From Lepidodermella squamata (Eukaryota; Gastrotricha): DNA of 64,000 nt. The stretch covers positions 3,968,001 to 4,032,000 of the forward strand of contig JBLDXI010000003.1 in assembly GCA_047495785.1 (NCBI GenBank), given 5' to 3'. The position numbers were made by a program, and so were the translations under genes. The notes under the pieces are model-generated. The model was not told the DNA's origin. It made no database searches and saw nothing but the letters and a program-made list of their open reading frames with translations. This document shows positions 10,935 to 24,036 of the stretch, in pieces. Numbering within the stretch: the first letter of the stretch is position 1; every line of letters begins with the position of its first letter.

Positions 10935-13237
10935 ATGGCAGATGCCTCAACGAAAAGTTGGTCCAAGAAATTGCGTCGAAAACCAGCCGCTGGTGTCTCC
11001 CAGAACGGAGCAGCAGTGTCTTCTTCGCTGACTGTAGAAAATGGTGGCAATGAAAACGCTCCTCCATCTTCATCTCAAGGTTTGATATTATATGAAAAAA
11101 TGGGAAAGATAAATACATTGTCTCGATGCTTCGAATTATTTTCAGGTAGTAATGGATGGTCTTCTTCCAATAGAGGGAGAACTTCTTCAACTGCGTCCGC
11201 CCCAAGCACTCGCACTTTGGAATCGAACCCCAAGTCGTCTGTTGTTCAGTTTTTAATGAAGATTTTCTCGTGGAAAAAGCGTTCCACTTCTGTATCGGGA
11301 GGACTTGACGAAGCTGGTCATAATAATCGATTGGGCTCGACAGCTGGAGCTTTGCGTCAATCGAATGTGCCGGCACCGGAAGTTATAGTAACAGCTCCTC
11401 ATAACAGTACGTCGCCAAAACCAATCAATGGTGTTGATCATCAGACTAATCAACCTAACCCTACCCAGCCCGCGCCTATCCTCGCTCCTTCCGTTTCACA
11501 CTCTGAAAATGATTACGAAAATATTAACCGTTCGCTTTCAGAGTCCTCCTCTACTCCTCGCCACCATCCTCAGGAGGACACCTCCGTTACGAGTGTAGGA
11601 ACCACTTCAACATCTTCACTCACCAGACCTTTACAGGCTTCTCACGGTCCCACGGGCCCTATGGTTTTGACCAAGCCGTCGGAACCTATGACAACTATCA
11701 GTATTTCACGTCAACCTAAAGTAGGCTGGTCTACTGACGATGCCTCTGCTCATAACCAGGTTGATGCTAATGGATCTGTGCCAAAAGGAGATTCCTTGCT
11801 TCCTCAGCGTGATGGCGCAGGAACGCCGGTGCCTTCTAGCCCCGTTCCGCTTCGAACCGGCGTGTTTGAAGAAGTACCTGCTCATGAACCACGGTATGAT
11901 AGCCGACCGAAAAAACCGGCAATAAAAGGCGGCAGCCAAGAGTACCCTGTCGCAATTAATAGGCAGCAAGCTATGCGCCAAGTGACCAGGCCTCACATGG
12001 GCCAATCAGGTGATTTAACAGAAGTGTCGTCATGGTCGCCGAACATCTCAACAATAGGCATGCAAAATGGCGCTTCGCCTTCCAAGCAGCCTGCCTTGGG
12101 AACGACACCGCCTGCGTCGGGCATGACGGTATCAACTTCACTGACCTCGTTTACGCATCACAACGTAGAGAATCACGCAGCACCTTCGACGCCACCTGTT
12201 ACATCAGGCCGTACACCGATGGTGAAATTGATTCGATCACCGAGATTATTGGTCACGCCTTCCTCGACCGGTGAAAATTCCGAGAAGACCCCGCCAGCCT
12301 TGGCTACTACTTCTAATAATAATAATAGCGTTGTTATTGCTCCTGTTGTGCAAGCTGAACCTGCGCCGGGTCAAACTCCGACCAAAGTCGGGGCTGGACA
12401 GGACGATGATTCTGATGAGGATGATCAAACTGTCAATAATAGATGGGCGAATAAAGTGTGTCGTAATGACAGTGTCGCTCGGTTGTTAGCGAATGATAAC
12501 GGGACCAATCCTACCGCAGCTGCGGGTTCGCAGCAAAGAGTTAGACCCTTCGTGAAAGTGAGGCAGCCAGCGCCGATTGCTGAACAGGCAAGCGGCGAAA
12601 CTGGAGAGCCGAGACACAAGTTTGGCTCGAACTTGGAGCGCAAAATCAGTCTACGTCCGACTGCGGCTGAGCTGGAACAGCGCAATATTTTGCACACCCA
12701 GTCGGCGGAGGCTAGGCGCGCTGAAATGGAAGAGCGCAAACGTGTCCTGATCCGTAAATTGAGGTAATTTTTCAATGATTTAAAGCATCAATATTTCCGA
12801 ATTAGATGGAACTTTTTTTGTAAAAAAAAACTCTAACACTAAACAATAATAGTTCTATTGATAATCACACAATTAGTGGTAGCGTGGTAAGATATTTTGT
12901 TCCGTAGTATTGAGAGTGCTTGTTAGGGTGGATTGTTTACTTCGTTGTCCAATTATTTTGAAAGCTTTTTGCGTCTTTGAACCTCATTTAATTATGTTTT
13001 TATCACAGCTTTCGGCCAACCATAGACGATTTGGTGAACCGGAGAATTATCAAGTATTCAGACCTTGTCGAGGTAACACTCGCTCCAGAGTATGACCGGA
13101 CGCCAGAGCACCGCCCCTGGGCGAATTTGACGTCAGACGACAAGGCGCGCATCAGACAAGAGCTGAACGAATTTAAGGCTACTGAAATGGAGGTTCACCA
13201 GGATAGCCGACATCTTGTACGCTTTCATCGACCCTAG
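10935..13237 (+). CDS. PHACTR: Phosphatase and actin regulator (PHACTR family, RPEL repeats)
   Basis: Exons 10935-11079, 11146-12763 and 13009-13237; 663 residues. The C terminus is diagnostic: two RPEL actin-binding motifs ([16 protein letters not shown] and [16 protein letters not shown], the second split by the last intron), then the PP1-binding tail with [28 protein letters not shown] and the final RFHRP. A degenerate RPEL-like element ([11 protein letters not shown]) lies about 60 residues before. A basic patch near residue 75 ([11 protein letters not shown]) matches the N-terminal RPEL/nuclear-import region of vertebrate PHACTRs. The middle is Ser/Thr/Pro-rich and probably disordered. 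These proteins bind G-actin and protein phosphatase 1 to control actomyosin (family knowledge). The first intron (66 nt) is stop-free and in frame. The real start could lie in an unseen upstream exon. Confidence 0.93.
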
Positions 13238-14803
13238 ACTGCTACCTGCCTATCTTCAATTTTATATATTATTATAAACACACAAACTTCCTTGAATTGC
13301 CTACGATCCTGATATTTTTTTCTATATAATAATATTGTCCAAACTACAATTGAAGCCAAACCTTCTACCTACTAGCTAATTCACTGTTCATTTTTTTTAT
13401 TCTAAAAACCTACACTACATTTGCTCGCAATGGTTTATATTTAAAACGGCCTTTATTCAGTTGTTAACAACAAGTACTCGGACCATCATTATTTCGACTT
13501 GCATGCGGTAATATTTTAAAAAGGTGCGCAATGTTTTCTGCTGTCTGTTTATCGCCCGGTCCCACGTGGTGGTAGTTCATCAAAAAACGAACTGCCTTCA
13601 TGATAGCTCTTGTACTTGTGGCATCAATCTGCTTGTGAAAAAAAACCGAAATCAGCCTTCAATATATATACGTCGAGAACATGTGAATAAAATGGGGTAC
13701 TTACTTCTTAAAATCGAAAGCTTTCTCTCCGATTAAAATATCGATAGTTAAATTTATTGACAAGCCTTTTATTTTTATTCCGGTTGCAGTATCGCTATTA
13801 TTACCTTGAAACCGGTCACGTGCCCTTTTCGATCACCAAAATTAATCTAATATTACTTTCGTGAATATCGCCAAAAAAAGGATTATTGCTGCTGCACGGC
13901 ACAATCATGTCTATATTATATCATCCGTATAATGTGCATTTCTTTGGTGTCTGGAAGAAGAGCATTTATTAAATGAGTTGTAACCTTTGATAACTACTTA
14001 TATTAAATAATGATTATTATTATTAAAGCTGAAATTATTATTAATCATTATTAATATCACCCTAGCCCGTGAAACAAGAAAAATTTACTGTTGTTATGAA
14101 CATCAAATGAATTGAAACACGAAGTCTTCCTTCGGCTCTTTGTTTTAAGGTGGGCATGAACTGCTTCACGCAATTTTTCACTTGTTCTGCGCCGCGTGCC
14201 CGTTTTAGTTTTCATTCAACGATGGACGAAAGAAAAATAATAAATTGCCAAAGTTGTTTTATCGACCTCGTCGTTCGATGTTTTTTTCATTTCAATCCGG
14301 GGGCGGGTATTTTTCCTCTGTAAACGCAATGACAAGAGGCAAATCCCCAGAAACCGCCCTTGAAAAATCGATACTGGTGTAAAGAGCTGCCGCTGCTGCT
14401 GCCGTTTGTCCAGAAAGCAATTTAACGCAAAACAATTCAATTTTGCAAGAGAATTCCGGAGCCAGCTGTAGTGATTTTATTCATCGTTAATATTATCAGC
14501 CATTTCATACGTACTCAACGGTGCACACGTGATAAGCACAATAACATTTTGCTTAATTTTGATTTAACGTTTTCCACCGAAAACAAGAAAAAAACGCCAC
14601 CGAGTGGAAAGCGCGTTCCCGGAATAATAATTGTCATAAAGCTGAGAATGCATCACCTGGGCCTAGAGAAAATTATATCTTTAACGTCATCAGAATCTGA
14701 CACCTCGCACCCTGTTTCGACAAAATAAATATACTACGAGCCATCCGTAACCACAGTGCAACAAGTTTTTCTACGTTCATCTCAAAAATGTCTCAGCATT
14801 GTT
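13238..14803. other. Convergent intergenic region (3' UTRs)
   Basis: Between the 3' ends of two convergent genes. AT-rich with short ATT runs near 14010-14050. No gene supported; the 85-codon ORF at 14471-14728 shows no family features. Confidence 0.5.
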
Positions 14804-17800
14804 TTATTTCGAGCAGCCGTTTGCGCCCAGGTCGATGAGCCCGTCGACCTTCTTGGCGGCCTCGCGCGCGCACTTGATCACATCTTCCAGTTTGCTTGCC
14901 GACGAAGCAGAACCGTTGGCCTGAGCGGTGACGGGGCGACCTGAAAATGACGTCAGTTATATGATAGCATGAGACTAGCGGCGACCGAGTAACTCACCTC
15001 CACTGCGCGCGTTTTCCAGAGCGGCCGATGCAGCCTTGACCCACTCTGCGGCTGAGAAGGTGCCTGATAGCGCCTGTGGCACGGCTGAGACGATGAATAC
15101 CTTGGAAGGGAATACACCGGTCTCGCTATCAGTCGCAACTAGGAAAACAGCCAAGTTTGGCAATGCAGCCGTGATTTCCTGCAATATATAAAAACATAGT
15201 ATGCAATTATAGAAGTGACTATATTGGGTCGATTGGGTGCTACGCGGAATTTTCCTTAGCTCTCGCCATTTTCGAATCAAAAAATTAAGAAGGTAATAAA
15301 TCGCTCATTCAGACATTGAGACCTGGGGATTTTCCATCGGATAAAGGTTTTAGATTTTAGATACCTAATGTAACATTGTAGATATTGGCAACTGTAATAA
15401 GAAAGGGACATTTAAAGACGATTTTTTGTTTTTTTCTCCAAGTATACTTATATTTAGCGAGAAATAGCGGAAGTTTGCAAAAGTACAGCTCGAAAAAGTG
15501 AGCACTTGGCATAAAATCAATATCGGAACGCTTGTGTGCGAGAATTCTTTTAACAACTTAGCAATAAAATATACTAATACCATGTCTTTCTTCATTCCGT
15601 GGACAATAGACCTTTAATTCTTCAAGCCATCTGTGAATACTCTAGCCCCAACACAAAACGAAAGGGGTCGAAAAAATACGTTAATAAACTAGTCTCATCT
15701 TGACTTTGATAATATCGAAGTATGCTGAATGACCGAAATGGATGGTGAAAGGATGGTTTACTAATTAGGTGTTTGAATCAGTAAGAAAAATATGGCCAAG
15801 TTCCCTGACCACGGAAGGACGATCAGCGGAAATTTCTTTCCTTCAAGAATGAGTTGAAACAAAATTTAATTGCAGAATTCAATTACTTCTACCTATCAGC
15901 ATATTACCATCAAAGAAATAAAAATACCTTGAGCAGACCATCCAAAGATTTGCTGTCCAGGCCACCAGTCGAGAGTGTCTTGACTGAATGCACGTAAAAC
16001 GCCTTCGCATCCTTGTGTCCGCTAGCCTTGCTGATGAAGTCACGAACTTCGGCCTGGGCACTTGCAACAGCCTGGTGCCGACGTTCCTTATCAGCAGCGT
16101 CAAGTTTCTGACGAACCGCCTGCATCCGCTCGCGGGTCTCATCACGTGACCAGGCCGGGATCAATGGTGTTTTCGCGGTCTGTTCAACAATTTCAGCAGC
16201 CTTTTTGTTCAACAACTGCTGGGTTCGAACATCCTTGGCATCAAGAGCAGCTTTGGCTTGATTTTCAATATCTTTCAAGGTCGCTTCCACCGAGTGCCAA
16301 TTGGCACGAGCGGCTTCGGCATCAGCACCGGTTACGGCCATGATGCGCCGAACACCACGCTGGATAGCCTCCTCGGTCACAATCGCAAATTCACCGATGT
16401 GCCCAGATTTCAGGAGGTGGGTACCACCGCAGAATTCAACGGAATGATTGGCGGCCTGGGGGCTAGCCGGGTCATTGAGCAGGACTGGAATGTCAACGCC
16501 GATTGAAATGACTCGAACGGGGTCGGGGTAGGTTTCATCGAAAACAGCGCGAAGACCCTGAATAGCCTTGCCCTTGGTCAGTGCGACCTCCTGCGCGTAA
16601 ACTGAATGGTTGGACGATACGCTTTTACGCACGTTTTCCTCGACTTCGTACAGCTCCTTCTTCGACATGGCGTTTTTGCATGAAAAGTCGAAGCGGAGAC
16701 GGTCAGGGGCGACCAATGAGCCCTTCTGCTCGGGCGACTCGCCACCGTTGTTTTCAGTCAACACGCTTCGAAGACCGAAATTCAACAGATGAGTGGCGGT
16801 GTGGTTGGACATGATCAGCCTACGACGACCAACGTCGACCAACACGCGAACTTTGTCGCCAACAGCGATTTTTCCGGAAATCACACCACCGACGTGGGCA
16901 ATGAAGCCAGCGCGCGATTGGACCTGTTTTACTTCAAACTCGAGCTCGCCACCGGCTGATGAAACGATGAGACCAGTGTCGGCAATTTGGCCACCCGCCT
17001 CGGCGTACATGCTAGTGCGGTCGAGAACAATGGAGCAAATACCACCGGTTTCAACACCGTCGACTAGCCCGCGGGTTGTGCCGCCCTGGTATAACGCCAA
17101 GACCGTTGCCTCGCAATCTTTCAGCTCGTAATTGCCATTTTCGTCAGCAGTGTATTCATACTTGTGCCTGTAATTGAAACAAGCATTATAAATGCAGGTT
17201 AAGTATTTCATTTCGGAAATGAAGAGGATGAGCCATAGGTTGGCTTATGGCGCATCAAATTTACAAATTACAGCGAAAAAAGGTGTAAATAGGATGAATT
17301 TGTATAACTAGGATAGCAAATCGGGTACCACAGGACACTGCGAAAACTGAAAACCATCCGTCATCCGTAGAAATATGCGGCTAACCACTTTCATTCCAGT
17401 TTTCTGTACGAAGTTTTCTGCATAAAAGTACGAATTATACCTATGCACTTATTTGATCATCAATTCATAATAAATTCTCAGAAGCCTACTTCCTTTATGT
17501 TCAATCTGATTTATTAACGTAATGCGATAATTGCAAGCTAGATTCAGAATTTTGCTTTATCAGCTTTATCGTCCCGGTTCAAGCAATATAAAACATGAAT
17601 AGCGAAATGAAGTATAGAAATATATTTCCCTGTATTTTGAACAAATTGATCGTCAAGAGACCTGATTCAACATCCAGCAAGCCCTTTACTAAATGTTTTC
17701 GTGTTTAAGATAATTACCGATAAAACTTACGAATCATTAGTGTGAGCAGTTTTGCGAGCTTGCAACTCGGTGACGGTGTTAACGTCAATCAAAGCATCGG

Positions 17801-19283
17801 CTAAGGCAGCAGCTTCCTCAGCTCCAACTCCAAAAGCGCCGGTGTTGTTGGCAGCGGATGCCTCTTGCGCCTTCCGCTTAGCCTCCTCGTAGGCAGGCAT
17901 GTCGACCGAGCAGCCGCGTTCGGCAGCGATAAGAGACGACAGATCAGGGGGGAAGCCGTATGTATCATACATGCGCCACATGATTGCACCGCTGAGGAGG
18001 GGCTTGCCAGAGTCCAGCACTTTGTTAATTTCACGCTCCAGCAGACGACGTCCGCGAGCTAAAGTGCGCAAAAACAGCGTTTCTTCGGCATTGATGATAG
18101 ATTTAGTCGCAGCGGGGTTGCGTTTCAGCTCGGGGAAAGCGTCACCCAAGGTTTCGACGACTACATCCACCAAAGAGGCGAGGCGAGTTGGTTGGAAGTG
18201 CAGGATTTCGGTAGAATAACGAACAGCGCGGCGCAGAATACGGCGAAGAACGTAGCCGCGACCAGTGTTGGATGGATGGCCGCCATCAGCAATAGCGACT
18301 GATAGTGTGCGGATGTGATCAGCGATAACACGGTAAGCCATGTCAATGTAGCCAGTGTCTTCTTTCGGGCCCACTTTACCGGTATAAGGATGGACGCCGG
18401 CTGCAACAGCCTCAGCTTCGATAGCATTCAGCAGCGGGCGGAAAACGTCAGTATCATAATTGGAGCGCTTGTTTTGAAGGACCTGTTTTGAAAATGTAAT
18501 TAAAATGCAAAAATAAAAACAGCGAAAACTAACTGAGACGAGGCGTTCAAAGCCCATACCGCAGTCGATATGCTTTTTGGCGAGTGGAGTCAAGGAAGTA
18601 TCAGCCTCGCGGTTGAATTGAATAAACACAAGATTCCAGATCTCAAGAACGTCAGGGTCATCTTGGTTAACCATAGCGCTGGCATCGCGACCGCCGATGC
18701 GATCAAAATGGATTTCAGAACAAGGCCCACAAGGTCCAGTCTCTCCCATCTCCCAGAAATTTTCTTTCATGCTGAAAGGCAGGACACGGTTTTCGGCCAA
18801 GCCCAGTTTCAGCCAAATGTCGCGGCACTCAAGATCAGGTTCAAGACCAGTCTTAGCGTCGCCGCCGAAATACGTGACATAAAGTCGATCACGATCCAGA
18901 CCACAGACTTGGGTCAAATATTCCCAAGCCCAAGCGCATACTTCCTTCTTGAAGTAATCGCCAAACGACCAGTTACCCAACATTTCGAAGAAAGTGTGGT
19001 GGTATACGTCTTTGCCCACGTCGTCCAAGTCGTTGTGCTTTCCTCCGGCACGAATGCATTTTTGAGTGTTGGCAACGCGAACCCACTTGGACATCTCCGA
19101 GTTGGGATCAGCTTTACCAAGAAAGAGTGGCTTGAACTGATTCATGCCAGCATTAGCAAACAGCAAAGTTGGGTCGTCATGGGGAATAACAGGTGATGAA
19201 TGCACATAAATGTGATCCTTGGTTTTGAAGAAGTCAATAAATGACTTCCGAACTTCGCTAGCGGTTGACAGCTTCTCAATCAT
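14804..19283 (-). CDS. AARS1: Alanyl-tRNA synthetase, cytosolic type
   Basis: Exons 18534-19283, 17731-18482, 15928-17167, 14998-15178 and 14804-14940; 1019 residues (family about 960). It attaches alanine to tRNA-Ala. The class II catalytic core is clear from the N terminus (IRKSFIDFF-like start, [53 protein letters not shown]). The editing domain has its zinc ligands, HTATH near residue 623 and CGGTH near 748, so mischarged Ser/Gly-tRNA clearance should be intact. The C-terminal C-Ala domain ends in a Gly/Ala-rich tail. There is no evident mitochondrial presequence. Intron 18483-18533 (51 nt) is stop-free and in frame; two other introns are large (563 and 749 nt). An AATAAA overlaps the stop codon on the coding strand. 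Confidence 0.98.
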
Positions 19284-19868
19284 GGCAATGAGACAATTTA
19301 AACGTTCTACTCTGCAATAATTTTAAAGGATAATTATATGTTTTCAAGAATATTAGTCCACCTTGAAAAGTTAAAGAATTAAGTATAAGTCCTCATTCTG
19401 GAATCCCCCATTCCCCATTTAAACATTCAACGCTAAGAACTTTCGGATTAGGTTAGCATTTTCATCCATTCAAAGAGTCAGCACTTTCAGCAGACAAAAC
19501 AACGCATATAAGAAGCATCGGAAGGGATGAATAAAAGACATAATTCATTGTGGTCAACCCGAATATATCCAGCAGCAGACAACAGAGCCGTTAATAAAAC
19601 CACGAAAAAAGAGATTGCCTCATATTTCGACATGAAACAACAAAATAGCCAACTATGAACAAAAGTACATCATGCCCTAAGTAAGATGATGTAAGGTGAT
19701 GAAGGGGAAAAGGGGGACAGTTCTACCTTTAAAAAACATAGCACGAGAGGCTGTCACCGAGTCACGTGGTGAGGCACAACCAAGGAAGTTGTGATTCGTC
19801 GAAGGTCAGCTGACATTTTCAAATTACTATGTAAATCTTTAAAATTATATTCGACAAAAAAATTTTAA
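19284..19868. other. Promoter-side intergenic region of the alanyl-tRNA synthetase gene
   Basis: No gene or repeat recognised. Confidence 0.45.
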
Positions 19869-20210
19869 CTACTTGGAAAGATCTGTGAAAATAAAACTTT
19901 TGAAATTTTTCGCGAGGCGGTTCTTTTTTTTACGTTGCGCTGAAGGTCTCTCGTCATTTTTTGTTGCAAGATTTCCGCATAGATAGATCATCGATTCTGG
20001 GTCCCAGAAAGAGACAAATCTCGACAAAGCCCAGTGCACAGGAATCGTGACTTTTTTATTGAATCCGGGAGCTTTTTCCAGACTTAAAATACTGATGCTT
20101 ACTGCAGGAAAGTCCTCACTCTCTAACACAAACAACGCTTGTAAGAAAATTCCACTTCCATGATGTCCTCCTACAGAAGAAAGCGATGAACTTGAGAAGC
20201 AAGTTGTCAT
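19869..20210 (-). CDS. Possible small single-exon gene, function unknown
   Basis: An uninterrupted ATG-to-TAG frame of 113 residues in a region otherwise free of genes. The composition is protein-like, not repetitive. There is a hydrophobic stretch near the N terminus (GIFLQALFVLES), a mid-region with VHWALSRFVSFWDPESMIYLCGNL, and a basic segment near the C terminus (RKKKNRLAKNFK), as might be found in a small nuclear or nucleic-acid-binding protein. I do not recognise the family. It could be a chance ORF. It shares its promoter region with the divergent Rab gene. Confidence 0.35.
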   Translation of the reverse strand: MTTCFSSSSLSSVGGHHGSGIFLQALFVLESEDFPAVSISILSLEKAPGFNKKVTIPVHWALSRFVSFWDPESMIYLCGNLATKNDERPSAQRKKKNRLAKNFKSFIFTDLSK

Positions 20211-20469
20211 TTGTTATTTAATGATGGATTCTAGAATGGACATACGAAAGTACATATTACAATTAATTGATTTATGTGCTAGTTTATGCCATCAGGGTCT
20301 TGTAAAAATATCGTTACCGCTGCTTGCTGGATCTTAACTTCAATCTGAAACTGGGGCACATCATGTAGACCTTTCTCATTAACCATGCCCGTCGGCTGAT
20401 CAAGCCGAACTTGGCTAAATTTATTTATATATCTTGCATTAGTAGATTTATTATTACCGCCGACTTGAA

Positions 20470-21252
20470 ATGGCTAAGAAACCTTACGATCATTTGTTTA
20501 AATTACTGCTGATCGGAGACTCGGGCGTCGGGAAAACGTGCCTTATCTTCAGATTCTGCGATGATTCTTTTCAACAGTCATTCATCTCAACGATCGGTAT
20601 CGACTTCAAAATTAAAACAGTGGAAATTGAGGGAAAGAAAATCAAGTTGCAAATATGGTAAGATTATTTTTACTCGGTTGAAAGCTGTGTATTCACGAGT
20701 AAGTTTATAGGGATACCGCTGGTCAAGAACGTTTTCACACCATCACTGTATCATATTATCGAAACGCTCAAGCAATCTTTCTCGTTTACGATATAACCCG
20801 GCGAGAGTCATTTGAAAACGTGACCAACTGGGTAAGACAAGTTCAACAGAATGCTAAGGAGGATGTGGAGCGGATGGTAATTTCAAATGCTGGAGCCATA
20901 ATACTTGAACAGCCTATTTCTTTTAGCTCGTTGGTAACAAAAGCGACATGGAAGACCAGCGCCAAGTTGCGAAAGAGCGAGGGAAGCAGTTGGCGATGGA
21001 GTTCGGCATGCCTTTCCTCGAAACCAGTGCAAAAGTGAGCTACTTGAACTAGAGTGTATCTAAATATCAATGATTTTTTGTCTACAGACCGGGGAAAATG
21101 TCGAAAAGGCATTTATCGATATGACGCTTGCTGTATTAAAACGCAACCCGAGCGCTGCTTCTGCGCGAGCTCAAACCAACGTAGTAGTCACCTCTTCGTC
21201 GGATAATTCGAGTGGCGCTGGACAGGGCGGAGCACTTTCTAAATGCTGTTGA
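20470..21252 (+). CDS. Rab GTPase, Rab8/Rab10-like
   Basis: Exons 20470-20657, 20711-20876, 20927-21034 and 21088-21252; 208 residues. The N terminus [24 protein letters not shown] is very close to Rab10 and Rab8. P-loop GDSGVGKT, switch [14 protein letters not shown], switch [15 protein letters not shown], guanine motifs NKSD and ETSAK, and a C-terminal dicysteine (SKCC) for geranylgeranylation are all present. These Rabs direct post-Golgi and endocytic-recycling traffic to the plasma membrane (family knowledge). Which of Rab8 or Rab10 it is cannot be settled without a tree. Introns are 49-60 nt. Confidence 0.95.
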
Positions 21253-23316
21253 TATTTGCTGAGAGCTGTTTTAGTACGACAGTTCGAGTTGAAATATTAT
21301 ATTGCGTCAAAGTCAAAGTCGTTAGTCTGTTCTCGTTCGACTTTCCTAGTTTTTTAATAACGCCCAAGGCTGCAAGCTTGATGTACTAATTTTCAATGGA
21401 TTAACACGTTCGCAGTCTTGTGGACCAATAAATGTCTTGCTCCACGGTGATAGCATTCCAATGGCCACTTTAAAGTGCGACATGAATGGATATTTTCGTA
21501 AAAAGCCTTCAGAACTTGATTGTCCTGTACGCGTTCTGTAGTTGCCCGAATGAAAATTAAGTAGCCGATTCGCTTTTCCTTGTCTCACCTAAATCATGGT
21601 GCACCGTTTCGAAAAATTCTGAATTGCAATATTTGGCGGAAAGCTGAAAATAAAAGATCTGTGTGTACAATTTTTGTCAGCTCTAAAATATTCTACTTGT
21701 GTTTGTGTGATTCAAATGTCCGCCATCCTGGAATTTAAATGGTGATTATTTCACAATTTGTAGTTTTACGACCTTTACCGTTATTATAATCATTTCTGTA
21801 ATGCAAAAAGTATCATTTTTGTAAATGACTTATATACATATATAATATGTTTATGGAGACTAACAGTACATTTGCTTTTTGCATCTTAAGTTGCGGCCTG
21901 AAATAATTTTTGTGATGGGTCAGCCGATGGAAGACTGGCGCAATCGAACAAGTCATAAAAGAGGGTTTATGAATACTGCCTTGTTTACAATCAAAATAAT
22001 CATTGAAGTTGGGTTATTCATTCTGCAAGACAGCAGGCGGCTGATGATAGTGTTTCGCATGACCACTCATTTGGAGAAAACGAGAAGAAATCGCAATTTG
22101 CGAAAAAGAATATAATTTGAGCTGAATTCAAACCGAAGGTTTATATTGAAGGTTCTCCCTCTAAACATCATTACGTTGCTCACCTGATGCCTGACATTAA
22201 CAGGTATTTGCATTGATTACAAATTCATTCGTGGTAAGTGCAGAAAAAATCGCGAGCGGCCGCAGATTGCTTGCACCTAACGAAAGAAAATGCACAGATA
22301 CGGAACAGTGGTTTGCTCGATATCATATTCGCTTCCTTTTCGACCATAAACTGACCACGTTATGAGACCGCAAGTTTTGTAAAATCAATCGATTGGCCAG
22401 CGTCTAATGCTTTTGGACAACATTATTCATCGTAATGGTTTATTCATTCTCGTTTTTTTCATCAGATGATTCATGTTGGCGCGATGAATAGTCATGCAAG
22501 CTTTATTATTATTTGATCAACGTGTGTGCGCTAGATTTTTACTTACAAACAACCTTTTTATATGAATGCACATTTTAAGAGTGTTATTTTAGAATTATTC
22601 TCAGTGAATCATCTTTTAAATGTCAATGATTGTGTCTCGGAACAGAGGAATTAAGGAGATAATACGTAGTGTAAATATTTTTAAATACGCATTTTACCAA
22701 GTCATGTACTTAAAACGGCGTTCCATTTCAAAAGATAAATTTCTGAAATATATAGCACTACAGGGGCAAATACTGTGTGCCTGGAAGTATTGCGAAATAG
22801 TTGACTGATGTTTCACACTGATACAACGTGGCTACGCTCGCATAGTTCCCCGCAATTTATACTAGTGAAACAAAGCGGAAAATATTAGTTATTATTTGAT
22901 ATTCAGTTGTAGTACTTATTACTCGCCTTATCTTCATTCTTATTCATGTCAGATTATACTTACAGGTACTGTGTTAACAATGTTATAACAACCCCCGAGG
23001 TTGTTCTATATGCTTTTTATCACCCTCTACGACACATTTTTATACGCTGTCCATTACCAGAGAGGCTTAGTCACTTGGAATGCACGCTAATTATTTTTTG
23101 CCGATGAAACGACTGCGTTGAGGGAAAGACCATTTTTTGCCTCTTGGATAAATATTATACGACGCATTATTCTTAAGCCAAAAATTCGAGAAAGCCAACT
23201 TTATTTCACTGCTGCCTAACAATCATGTGTAATTTCATTTAAAATACTGATGTATTTCTCGGAAATCATAGATTCTATATTCAACATTTATTTATCGAAT
23301 CATCCTTTCATGCAGA
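21253..23316. other. Intergenic between two Rab genes
   Basis: No exon, RNA gene or clear repeat recognised. ORFs at 21879-22115 and 22620-22808 look random (basic, AT-driven). Confidence 0.45.
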
Positions 23317-24036
23317 ATGTCTAAGACTACTTACTGCGACTATATTTTTAAGCTGTTGTTTGTGGGCGACTCATCTGTCGGCAAGAGCTGTCTCATCATC
23401 AAATACTGCGATAACGTTTTTCAAGAGTCTTTCATTTCAACAGTAGGTAAGTCATTGGCAGCCCAGAAAACTGGAAACTTTGCTGATATTAATAAGGTTC
23501 AATTTTTGTTTGAAGGTATTGATTTCAAGATTAAGACCATTGATGTCGCGGGAAAGCGAGTGAAACTTCAAATTTGGGATACAGCCGGTCAGGAGCGATT
23601 TCAGACCATCACATCTTCTTATTTCCGCTCAGCGAATGCCATTTTCTTGACTTACGACGTCACAAATCCGCAGAGTTTCCAACACGTTGCGAATTGGCTG
23701 CGGCAGATTCAAGCGAATGCGCCGGATGATGTCGTAAAAATGCTAGTCGGAAACAAATGTGATAAAACCGAACATCGTCAAATTCCAACGGAACGAGGCC
23801 GCCGGTTGGCTGCTGATTTTAACATGCTTTTCATTGAAACTAGCGCCAAGACAGGCGAAAACGTCGAGCGAGCTTTTCTCGATATTGCTTCGGTTTTGTT
23901 GCAACGCCAAGTTTCAAGTGGTGTCGATGCCAGTCAATCTTCCAGGTCTGCGGCCGGCAGCCAATCCACCGTTGCTATTCGCCGTCAAAATGACAGCAAA
24001 CGGAGCAGTCGGAAAGCTTCATCTAAGTGCTGCTAA
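23317..24036 (+). CDS. Divergent Rab GTPase of the Rab8/10/13 group
   Basis: Exons 23317-23446 and 23516-24036; 216 residues. P-loop GDSSVGKS, switch [14 protein letters not shown], switch [24 protein letters not shown] and C-terminal SSKCC are all present, so it should be an active prenylated GTPase. Relative to the Rab 2 kb upstream it is more diverged (KSCLIIKY, TYDVTNPQSF) and has a longer Ser/Arg-rich tail. The single 69-nt intron lies inside switch I, at a site not shared with the upstream Rab, and is stop-free and in frame. The retained form would insert 23 residues into switch I and abolish effector binding. It is probably an old tandem paralogue or an intron-reshuffled retrocopy. Confidence 0.92.
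   Translation: MSKTTYCDYIFKLLFVGDSSVGKSCLIIKYCDNVFQESFISTVGKSLAAQKTGNFADINKVQFLFEGIDFKIKTIDVAGKRVKLQIWDTAGQERFQTITSSYFRSANAIFLTYDVTNPQSFQHVANWLRQIQANAPDDVVKMLVGNKCDKTEHRQIPTERGRRLAADFNMLFIETSAKTGENVERAFLDIASVLLQRQVSSGVDASQSSRSAAGSQSTVAIRRQNDSKRSSRKASSKCC

Noticed and set aside
12425-12775. 116-codon minus-strand ORF
   Set aside because: Antisense shadow of the conserved RPEL region of PHACTR.
18570-19196. 208-codon plus-strand ORF
   Set aside because: Antisense of the conserved AlaRS catalytic core; the sense frame is unmistakable.
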